Part shown: positions 10,002-17,118 of the stretch, one piece after another
How positions within the stretch are numbered: position 1 is the first letter of the stretch
How the letters are laid out: each line of letters starts with the position of its first letter
Source of the DNA: MM2 sp035460165
Lineage (GTDB): Bacteria; Pseudomonadota; Gammaproteobacteria; Burkholderiales; Methylophilaceae
DNA: 64,000 bases
NCBI GenBank assembly: GCA_035460165.1
Contig: DATHWW010000015.1
Location: forward strand, 62,001-126,000
Direction of reading: 5' to 3'
The notes under the pieces: model-generated
What the model saw: only the letters and a program-made list of their open reading frames with translations
Databases searched by the model: none
Told to the model about the DNA's origin: nothing
Translations under genes and position numbers: made by a program

Positions 10002-10017
10002 TATCAGAACTGATAGG
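10002..10017. promoter_or_regulatory. Candidate lux box between luxI and rsaL
   Basis: CTATCAG-AA-CTGATAG is a perfect seven-base inverted repeat and fits the CT-N12-AG consensus of LuxR-family operators. It lies 21 nt upstream of the CATACT -10 candidate of luxI, so its centre falls near -42, the class II activation position known for lux promoters. It could also serve rsaL on the other strand. Confidence 0.65.
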
Positions 10018-10090
10018 TTTTTCAGAAAAGGGCTTGATGCAGAATGGCGTTGAGGCTGCGCAAAGCGGCCCTAACCTGGAGGAGTGAAGA

Positions 10091-10378
10091 TTGAGTCAGC
10101 ATCAAGTTGAATTTAAGGAAAGCATCCGCCGTTACACAAGTCAGGCTACGCCTAACCCTCTCGATCAGAAATCGTTACGGGAATATCGTATTGCCCGGCT
10201 GGAGAACCAGACGCGCTTCTGGTCGCGCTTCGGGGTTACGCAATCCCGAGGTAGCCGATTCGAGCTCGGAATGGAAATTCCAGCGCCGGTCAGCATCCTG
10301 CTCAAGCTCTATCTCAATGGCATCATTGATGATCGCGACTTGCGCAGCGTAAATGCCGACGGCGCCTTGATGGATTAA
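10091..10378 (+). CDS. rsaL: RsaL-like quorum-sensing repressor
   Basis: 95 residues from a TTG at 10091, 6 nt after a strong GGAGGAG ribosome-binding site. Residues 43-83 closely match the helix-turn-helix of Pseudomonas RsaL: FWSRFGVTQS, GSRFELG, a conserved proline pair, then LLKLYLNG and IDDRDL. RsaL is a small DNA-binding repressor of the lasI-type synthase gene and buffers signal levels. Position and orientation also match: it lies between luxR and luxI and is transcribed against both. I identify it from recalled family sequence, not from a search. Confidence 0.85.
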   Translation: MSQHQVEFKESIRRYTSQATPNPLDQKSLREYRIARLENQTRFWSRFGVTQSRGSRFELGMEIPAPVSILLKLYLNGIIDDRDLRSVNADGALMD

Positions 10379-10384
10379 GAGCTG

Positions 10385-10531
10385 GTCCGTGAATAATTCA
10401 TCCTTGCGTTGTCGCATCTTGAGCGATGGATGCAAGGCGCGGGACGCAGACACGCTCAATATGCGGCAACCCTTCGGGCCGAGGCTGCTTTGAGCGCATC
10501 TCGGCGTCGCAGGGACGAATTATTTACGGAC
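10385..10531. repeat. Nested palindromic element between rsaL and luxR
   Basis: The outer arms, 10385-10408 and 10508-10531, are inverted copies matching at 21 of 24 positions. Inside, 10406-10425 pairs with 10453-10472 at 17 of 20 positions, and CCGAG/CTCGG at 10479-10503 adds a small stem. The element fills nearly the whole gap between the convergent rsaL and luxR stops. It could be a miniature inverted-repeat element or a structured bidirectional transcription end. I saw no clear target-site duplication and noticed no second copy in the window. Confidence 0.7.
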
Positions 10532-10542
10532 AAGCTTAAAGA

Positions 10543-11274
10543 TCAGGCGGGATGGATCATGCCCATGCGGATGGCTTTGACCACCGCCTGCCTGCGGGAC
10601 GTCACGTTCATCTTGCGACGGATATTGCTGAAGTGGAAGTTGACGGTTGCTTCAGTGCAGAGAAGTATTTTTGCGGTTTCCCACGAAGTTTTGCCTACCG
10701 CGCTCCACTTGAGGCATTCCAACTCGCAGCGCGTCAGCTCAGGCCTTTGCTGCAGAATGACAGGTTCGCGCCGGAATTGCGTGGAAGATTCGAAAATGAA
10801 ATCGCGCAGGCAGGAAACTTCGGGCAATTTCTCGTAGGCATGCTCCTTGAAGTCCTTGCCCGCCTTGTCGTCACTGACGAAACATAGAATCCCCACCTCG
10901 CCATTAGGGCCATGGATGGGCAGGGTGATGCCGGAGCGCAGGTTGTAACTGCAGGCCTCTTCGTACATTTCCTGCTGGCGCTGGCTTGAGAATAATTCAG
11001 GCGACCAGATCAACGGGGTAGTTTTGGTCAGGCAATGCGTGACGGTCGGGTCGACATAACCCAAAGCCTCGTCATCGTACTTGGTGCGCCATCTGGAAGA
11101 ATAATTGCTATGCAGGAAAGCGAAGGAGGCTTCGATAGGCCCTTCACGATCCGGGAAAATGGCAAGCAGGGTCTGGTCGAACCCCAATCCCTTGCCAATG
11201 CTGAACACAGTGTCGCGCCACGCGGTTTCGGTCGTGCACTCAAGCAAGCCTGAGAGTTTCTCGAAATGGTTCAT
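10543..11274 (-). CDS. LuxR-family AHL-responsive transcriptional regulator
   Basis: 243 residues. The N-terminal autoinducer-binding domain keeps the signal-pocket residues of the family: W62, Y66, D75, P76 and W90. The C-terminal domain from about residue 180 is a LuxR/FixJ helix-turn-helix (LTRCELECLKW, then TEATVNFHFSNIRRKM). Presumably it binds the acyl-homoserine lactone made by the neighbouring synthase and activates the lux box at 10002-10017. Its own promoter should lie in 11275-11386, where an AT-rich stretch is seen but no lux box. Confidence 0.93.
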   Translation of the reverse strand: MNHFEKLSGLLECTTETAWRDTVFSIGKGLGFDQTLLAIFPDREGPIEASFAFLHSNYSSRWRTKYDDEALGYVDPTVTHCLTKTTPLIWSPELFSSQRQQEMYEEACSYNLRSGITLPIHGPNGEVGILCFVSDDKAGKDFKEHAYEKLPEVSCLRDFIFESSTQFRREPVILQQRPELTRCELECLKWSAVGKTSWETAKILLCTEATVNFHFSNIRRKMNVTSRRQAVVKAIRMGMIHPA

Positions 11275-11386
11275 TCGGCCCTATTCCCCCCGGAATTGAT
11301 AGTCAATATTATTATTAACCGGGCTCAGCTTCGCAAGAGAAAAATAATTAATTTTTGCGGGAGGTATCCTGATGATCGATAAGGAC

Positions 11387-11809
11387 TTACTTCCCTTCAG
11401 CTGGCTGGTTACGCATAAAATCGGCAACGCCCCATAAGGCATTCCCAAGCTGAACCATCACCGGCTCTTCAACGCCGATATCGTGCATCGCACGTACCAT
11501 GCAGTACATCCACTGATCACGCTCCGACTCGCCGATGGTAAACGGCAAATGCCGCGCACGCAGAAAAGGATGGCCGTAACGCTCAATGTAAAGCTGCGGA
11601 CCGCCGGTCCAGCCGGTGAGGAACATGAACAGCTTTTCGCGCGCCTCGGTCAAATCCGCCGCATGCATTGCACGGATGCCGGCTGCCTTGGGGTCGGTAT
11701 CCATGATGTCGTAAAAGCGCTCGACTAGTTCGCGCACCTTTTCGACGCCGCCCAGCAATTCGTAAAACGTGGCCTTGCTGCTGCCGGGTTCACCTACTTT
11801 ATCCAACAT
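11387..11809 (-). CDS. Group II truncated haemoglobin (trHbO type)
   Basis: 140 residues. It has the 2-on-2 globin signature: the GHPFLRARH segment with proximal haem ligand H87, LPFTIG following it, and W100 at the G8 position diagnostic of group II. Family members bind O2, NO or peroxide and are linked to oxidative or nitrosative stress. The start codon lies 1 nt after the purT stop, so translation is probably coupled to purT. Confidence 0.9.
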   Translation of the reverse strand: MLDKVGEPGSSKATFYELLGGVEKVRELVERFYDIMDTDPKAAGIRAMHAADLTEAREKLFMFLTGWTGGPQLYIERYGHPFLRARHLPFTIGESERDQWMYCMVRAMHDIGVEEPVMVQLGNALWGVADFMRNQPAEGK

Positions 11810-11810
11810 A

Positions 11811-13010
11811 TCAAACCGCTCCGGGTTTCACGCGGCTAGCCGCCAGTTTGGCGCGCTCGCGCGCTTCATCGGTATCCTTGCCGGTCGCTAATGCCACGCC
11901 CATGCGTCGACGCTCGAAGGACTCTGGCTTGCCGAACAGACGCAGGTCGGACTCCGGCACCGCCAGTGCCTCCGGCACGCCGTCAAACGCAAGATTCTTG
12001 CTGTCCACACCACCATAAATCACCGCGCTTGCGCCCGGTGCTCGCAAACTGACGCTCACCGGCAAGCCGAGGATAGCGCGGGCGTGCAGTTCGAATTCGG
12101 AGTAGCGTTGACTCGCCATGGTGACCATGCCCGTGTCATGCGGGCGTGGGCTGACTTCGGAAAACCAGACATCGTCGCCCTTGACGAACAACTCCACTCC
12201 AAACAGGCCCAACCCGCCGAGATTGTCGGTAACGGCCTTGGCGATCGCGCGCGCGCGCTCTAGCGCCTTGGCGCTCATTGCCTGCGGCTGCCAGCTTTCC
12301 ACGTAATCGCCTTTAACTTGTACGTGGCCAATAGGCTCGCAGAATTGGGTTTCGATTTCTCCTGTTGCATTTTTGGCGCGCACCGTGAGCAAAGCGATTT
12401 CATAATCAAAGTCGATCTGTCCTTCCACGATGACCTTGCCCTGATCCACCCGCCCGCCCTTGGCAGCGTAATCCCAGGCAGCAGCCACCTGCTCAGGGCC
12501 GGTGACGCGCGACTGGCCCTTGCCGGAAGACGACATCACGGGCTTGATAAAGCACGGGTAGCCGATTCCTCCGTCAATCGCAGCTTGCATTTCGGCAAGG
12601 CTGGAGGCGAAGGCGTAAGACGATGTGGGTAGCTTGAGTTCTTCCGCGGCAAGACGGCGTATGCCCTCGCGATTCATCGTCAGCTGCACGGCACGGGGCG
12701 TAGGAATGACACGCGACAGACCGGCCGCTTCAACTTCCGCGAGCGTATCGACTGCGATGGCTTCAATTTCCGGCACGATCAGGTGCGGTTTTTCAGCTTC
12801 GATCAGCGCGCGCAGCGCCTTGCCGTCGGTCATGTCCACCACATGTGCGCGATGCGCCACCTGATGCCCAGGGGCATTGGCATATCGGTCGACGGCGATC
12901 ACCTCGACGCCCAGGCGTTGCAGGGCAATGATGACCTCCTTGCCCAATTCGCCGCTGCCGAGCAGCATGACGCGCGTGGCGGAAGGGCTTAGAGGGGTGC
13001 CGATTTTCAT
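11811..13010 (-). CDS. purT: Formate-dependent phosphoribosylglycinamide formyltransferase
   Basis: 399 residues, full length for PurT. It is an ATP-grasp enzyme that formylates glycinamide ribonucleotide with formate and ATP in purine synthesis. Visible features are the N-terminal LLGSGELGKE nucleotide loop, PEIEAIA, the ATP-grasp segment PCFIKPVMSSSGKGQS, FGVELFVKGD and EVSPRPHDTGMVT. It is followed by the haemoglobin gene after a single base. Confidence 0.95.
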   Translation of the reverse strand: MKIGTPLSPSATRVMLLGSGELGKEVIIALQRLGVEVIAVDRYANAPGHQVAHRAHVVDMTDGKALRALIEAEKPHLIVPEIEAIAVDTLAEVEAAGLSRVIPTPRAVQLTMNREGIRRLAAEELKLPTSSYAFASSLAEMQAAIDGGIGYPCFIKPVMSSSGKGQSRVTGPEQVAAAWDYAAKGGRVDQGKVIVEGQIDFDYEIALLTVRAKNATGEIETQFCEPIGHVQVKGDYVESWQPQAMSAKALERARAIAKAVTDNLGGLGLFGVELFVKGDDVWFSEVSPRPHDTGMVTMASQRYSEFELHARAILGLPVSVSLRAPGASAVIYGGVDSKNLAFDGVPEALAVPESDLRLFGKPESFERRRMGVALATGKDTDEARERAKLAASRVKPGAV

Positions 13011-13065
13011 GGGGGACTCCGCAGCAAATTGAATACTGCAATTTTACCACGCACGAGGTGGCTTC

Positions 13066-14490
13066 TCAGGCGTCCTTGAGTCCGTGCTTTTCCATGCGAT
13101 AGCGGATGGTCATGCGCGTAATGCCGAGCAAGCGCGCAGCTTCCGAGGCATTGCCTCCGGACTGCTTGAGCGCGTTTACGATGAGCATCTTTTCTGCTTC
13201 TTCAAGCGTGGTGGCAGCCGCGGATGCAGCCTTATCTTGGCCCTCCATCCCATGCACTAATGGCAAGGCGAGATCGGCAGCGTCAATTTCATCGCCCCGA
13301 CTCAATAGCACACCGCGACTAATCTGGTGCTTCAGCTCGCGCACATTGCCCGGCCAGGGATATTCGCGCATGGACTGCACGGCATCGGCAGAATATTCGC
13401 GATGCGGCAAGCCATAACGGCGTGCAGTTTGCTGCGCAAAATGACGCGCGAGCAGTAAAACATCACCACCGCGCTCGCGCAGGGGAGGCATTTCGATATT
13501 CAGTACATTGAGCCGATAATAAAGATCGGCGCGGAAACGGCCATCCAGCACCATCTGCTGCAGGTCGCGATTGGTCGCCGCGACGAAACGGGCTGGCACC
13601 GGCCGCTCCTTGGTAGATCCAAGACGGCGCACCATGCGCCGCTCCAACACATTGAGCAGTTTCGCCTGCAAGGCCAGCGGCAATTCGCCGATTTCGTCCA
13701 TGAACAGCGTGCCGTCCTCGGCCGCTTCGATCAACCCGCAGCGCGATCCCTGCGCGCTGGTATAAGCGCCTTTCTCATGGCCGAAGAGTTCGCTTTCGAT
13801 CAGTTCGGCCGGCAGCGATGCACAGTCCACATGCACAAAAGGCCGGTCGCTATTGTTGCAGGAGTGATGCAGCAGGCGCGCGGCAACGTCTTTGCCTGTG
13901 CCGGTCTCTCCCGTGATGAGTACAGTCGGCGGCGCGACATCAGCGACGGAAACGAGTTTGGCAATGCGCTGAATCTGGTTTTGCACGGCCTGCATGGCCG
14001 GACTTTCGCCAATAAACTCGACACCTTCCGCGGCATGGCTGTCGCGCTGCCGTGAGTGGTCGAGCTGGTGTTTGAGTATTGTGGAACGTTGTGCCTTGTC
14101 GATAGCGAGCAACAGCTCTTCAAGATCAACGGGCTTTTTTAGGTAATCGGTAGCGCCTTGCTTCATCGCACTGACGGCATCGCTCACTTCGCCGTAGGCG
14201 GTCATCACGATCACCGGCAATCCCCTGGCGGTGAGCTCCGCCAACAGATCCATGCCGTTGCCGTCCGGCAAACGCATGTCCAGCAATACGATGTCGGGCA
14301 TGAATTGGCGGATCACCGCACGGCCGCCGGCCAAGGTGTCCGCCCCTTCACATTCATAGCCTGCTTGACATAGCCGTTTGATGACAGCACGTGCAAACAG
14401 GGATTCATCCTCGATCAGCAGGACGCGCAACTTCTGGGCAGTCGCCGTAGGCGTCAGTCCGGGAAAATCATTGCGCGCCTGCATCGTCAC
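13066..14490 (-). CDS. Sigma-54-dependent response regulator (NtrC class), orphan
   Basis: 474 residues from GTG at 14490; an ATG two codons later is equally possible. Order: receiver domain with phospho-acceptor D71 (LLDMRLPDGNG) and a KKP lysine; an AAA+ sigma-54 interaction domain with Walker A GETGTGK (194-200) and Walker B FMDEIG; and a C-terminal Fis-type helix-turn-helix (NASEAARLLGITRMTIRYRM). The sigma-54 contact loop, normally GAFTGA, reads GAYTSA (residues 241-246). No histidine kinase is adjacent. It follows the TonB receptor stop after 3 nt and may regulate that operon. Confidence 0.92.
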   Translation of the reverse strand: MTMQARNDFPGLTPTATAQKLRVLLIEDESLFARAVIKRLCQAGYECEGADTLAGGRAVIRQFMPDIVLLDMRLPDGNGMDLLAELTARGLPVIVMTAYGEVSDAVSAMKQGATDYLKKPVDLEELLLAIDKAQRSTILKHQLDHSRQRDSHAAEGVEFIGESPAMQAVQNQIQRIAKLVSVADVAPPTVLITGETGTGKDVAARLLHHSCNNSDRPFVHVDCASLPAELIESELFGHEKGAYTSAQGSRCGLIEAAEDGTLFMDEIGELPLALQAKLLNVLERRMVRRLGSTKERPVPARFVAATNRDLQQMVLDGRFRADLYYRLNVLNIEMPPLRERGGDVLLLARHFAQQTARRYGLPHREYSADAVQSMREYPWPGNVRELKHQISRGVLLSRGDEIDAADLALPLVHGMEGQDKAASAAATTLEEAEKMLIVNALKQSGGNASEAARLLGITRMTIRYRMEKHGLKDA

Positions 14491-14493
14491 ACT

Positions 14494-16923
14494 TTAGTCC
14501 AGATCAACCGCAGCGGATTTCTTCGCCGGACGACCGAACTCGTAACGCACACCGATCCAGCCTGCGCGTGGTGCACCCGGCATGATAAGCATGGACGCGG
14601 ACTCTTCGCCGGTGAAGTTGCCAGCAGTATCCAGGAAGGACTCGCCCAGCATGCCACCAGTCGCATATTCCTTATCGAAGATGTTGACGGCCTTGGCGAA
14701 TACCTGCCAACCGCTGTTGCCGAATTTGTAGCGGGTATCCAGATTCACCACCGTGTAACCGCCCAGCTTGCCGTCACCTTGGTAATGATCATCATCGCCA
14801 TCGTTGGAGTCGTGGTCATTGTTTTCATTACCGCGTACGTAAACATCGGAGAACATGGCGATGTTGGTGCCGATGTTCCAGTTGGGCGTTACGTCGTATT
14901 GCATGCGCAACTTGAATTGATGGTCTGGAATGTTGGTCAGACGATCACCCTTGCGCACTTGGATCACATCGCCATCGGAGCTCGAATTGACTTCGTTTAC
15001 CAATTCCAGATCGGTTTCGTAGGTTGCGCGCACATAGCTATAGCCAGCGGCCCAGCTAAATTTGCCGAAAGAACCCATCAAGCCGGTATCGATACCCATG
15101 CGGCGGGTTTTGCCGACGTTGTCGAAATAGCCCATACCATTGGTGGCGTTGGTCGCGATGAAGTGAATGTCGTCATGGTTCTCTGTGCGATAGGCGGCAG
15201 CTGTCCATTTGACATCCTTGACTAGGTCGCCGCGGGCACCGACTTCAAAGGTCTTGGAAACAACCTTCTTGAGGGGCGGGTCGCCAGCCATTGCGTTAGG
15301 CAACTTGCAGGGCTCGTCTGGGTTGGCGCAACCCAGCTCCATCGAGGTCGGGGCGCGCATGCCTTCGTTGTACGAACCGTATACCGTTAACGCCTTGGAT
15401 GGCGTAAAGGTTATGCCCACTGCAGGATTGAAGCGGTTAAAACTATGATCACCGGAAAGCGATTCCGGATCGCTGATATCGGGAGTCAGCTTGTCGCGGT
15501 TTTCCACCTTGATATGGTTGTAACGGCCGGACAGAGTCAGATGCCAGAAATCGTTCAAGGACAGGGTATCGGTTGCAAACAGGCCCCAACTGCGGGTCTT
15601 GCCGTGCAGATCAACCGCGCTTTCATCGCCTTCAATATCGAGACCGTCAACACCGCGTGTAGCATTCAACAGACCAAATTCGGTGGATTGGGTGAATTTG
15701 ATCTTGGAGTGGTCGTAACCAGTCCCAACGATCAGTTGGTTACTTTTCCCCATGAGCGGTTGATTGAAAGCCAACTGCGCATTAAATCCGTAGCCCTTCT
15801 GCTCGGTCTTGCTCCGATTTAGCGCGCCGGTACAGTTAACCTCTGCATCAGAGTCGGCCAAGCAGTTGGCAACTGCAGCATTCAGTTCCGCCGTGCTGAC
15901 TTCACCGTCATTATCGGTATCGACATCGCCAAAACCGTTTTCATCTTCATCCTCATTGAAATCATCATTGCCGTCGCCATTCAACGTCTTTCTATCCGAC
16001 TTGCGATAGTAAGCATTGGCGGACAGCATCGTATTATCGTTAAACCAGTGACTGCCATTCAGGTTCAGGAAAGACAGCGTGTTCTCTGTCTGGTCTGGGC
16101 GGGTATTGATCGTTTCTCTATCAAGGCTCCGTGCCAGTTCTTCCTGAATCAGCCCGTTGCCGACCATGTCGTTATCCGCGCCGGTGTAGCTCAGTTCCAG
16201 ACGGGAGGTGTCATTCTGCCAACCCACCTTACCGAAAAGCTGCTTGACTTCGGTAGGCGAGAAATCGCGCCAACCGTCTTCGTCGAAGTAGCTGCCGGAG
16301 ATGAAGTAATCGATGGAGCCATCCTTGGACACACCACCGTATTCGGCCGAGCCGGTCTTGCGACCCCAGGAACCGAAGCTGGTCTCGACAGCGCCACCTT
16401 GATGGGTGCGCCCATTCTTGGTGGTCACGGAAAGCGAGCCACCCAACGTATTCAGGCCAAATACCGGATTCGAGCCCGGAATCAGGGAAATGCCGGCAAT
16501 CGCGTTGCTGGGAATCAAATCCCAGTTCACTGCATCACCGAAAGGTTCATTGACGCGCACACCGTCCTGAAACACGGAAAGACCTTGCGGAGTGCCCAGC
16601 AAAGGCGACGCCGTAAAGCCGCGGAAAAGAATGTCCGGCTGATAGGGGTTATTTTGCGTCTCGTTGACGCTCACGCCTTGCAGGTTGTTGTTCATGTAAT
16701 CGGCGAGACTCAGGCTGCCCTGCTCCTGGAGCTCTTCGCCCTTCACGACTTGCACATTGGCGGGCACCTGCTCGATAGGCAGCCCGATGCCAGGCAGCGG
16801 CGTGGTGCTGATCACCTCGACGGTCTCGCCCTCCACTATCTCTGCCGAAGCGATTTGCGGTGCGGCGCAGATGGATGCCACCACCATGACTATCGTCCGC
16901 AGACGAAAAACTTGGTCTTGCAT
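14494..16923 (-). CDS. TonB-dependent outer-membrane receptor with an EF-hand loop
   Basis: 809 residues from the ATG at 16923, which has GGGGGAG upstream and a signal peptide ending near ASA (residue 27). The plug domain follows (PANVQVVKGEEL, RGFTASP, GVRVNEPFGDAVNWDLIP), then a 22-strand-type barrel ending in YEFGRP and a short tail. Residues 335-346 form a textbook EF-hand calcium loop (DTDNDGEVSTAE) inside an acidic extracellular insertion with two flanking cysteines. A second Asp-rich loop lies near the C-terminus. The substrate is unknown. A terminator and AT-rich region separate it from the ABC permease gene upstream. Confidence 0.9.
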   Translation of the reverse strand: MQDQVFRLRTIVMVVASICAAPQIASAEIVEGETVEVISTTPLPGIGLPIEQVPANVQVVKGEELQEQGSLSLADYMNNNLQGVSVNETQNNPYQPDILFRGFTASPLLGTPQGLSVFQDGVRVNEPFGDAVNWDLIPSNAIAGISLIPGSNPVFGLNTLGGSLSVTTKNGRTHQGGAVETSFGSWGRKTGSAEYGGVSKDGSIDYFISGSYFDEDGWRDFSPTEVKQLFGKVGWQNDTSRLELSYTGADNDMVGNGLIQEELARSLDRETINTRPDQTENTLSFLNLNGSHWFNDNTMLSANAYYRKSDRKTLNGDGNDDFNEDEDENGFGDVDTDNDGEVSTAELNAAVANCLADSDAEVNCTGALNRSKTEQKGYGFNAQLAFNQPLMGKSNQLIVGTGYDHSKIKFTQSTEFGLLNATRGVDGLDIEGDESAVDLHGKTRSWGLFATDTLSLNDFWHLTLSGRYNHIKVENRDKLTPDISDPESLSGDHSFNRFNPAVGITFTPSKALTVYGSYNEGMRAPTSMELGCANPDEPCKLPNAMAGDPPLKKVVSKTFEVGARGDLVKDVKWTAAAYRTENHDDIHFIATNATNGMGYFDNVGKTRRMGIDTGLMGSFGKFSWAAGYSYVRATYETDLELVNEVNSSSDGDVIQVRKGDRLTNIPDHQFKLRMQYDVTPNWNIGTNIAMFSDVYVRGNENNDHDSNDGDDDHYQGDGKLGGYTVVNLDTRYKFGNSGWQVFAKAVNIFDKEYATGGMLGESFLDTAGNFTGEESASMLIMPGAPRAGWIGVRYEFGRPAKKSAAVDLD

Positions 16924-17067
16924 GAATACTCCCCCGATTCGATGAATCCGATTGTTAAAAGCCTGTGACATAAACCAAGTTTCGTACCAAGACTTAACAA
17001 TTCTTTTCATCTGTTATTTTTCATATGCTTACTGAATATCCTATTCGTTCCCGAAGAAGTTTAACGC

Positions 17068-17091
17068 AAAACATGGCTGCTTACAGCCATG
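17068..17091 (-). terminator. Intrinsic terminator after the ABC permease gene
   Basis: Read on the minus strand, a perfect eight-base-pair stem (CATGGCTG / CAGCCATG) with a four-base loop is followed by TTTT. It lies about 28 nt downstream of the permease stop. A separate perfect inverted repeat, GGTTAT-AA-ATAACC, sits at 17097-17110. Confidence 0.6.
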
Positions 17092-17118
17092 CCAGTGGTT
17101 ATAAATAACCAATATGCA

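Noticed and set aside
10409..10837. 142-codon frame on the plus strand between rsaL and luxR
   Set aside because: It runs through the palindromic element and antisense to the luxR DNA-binding domain and has no homology I can see.
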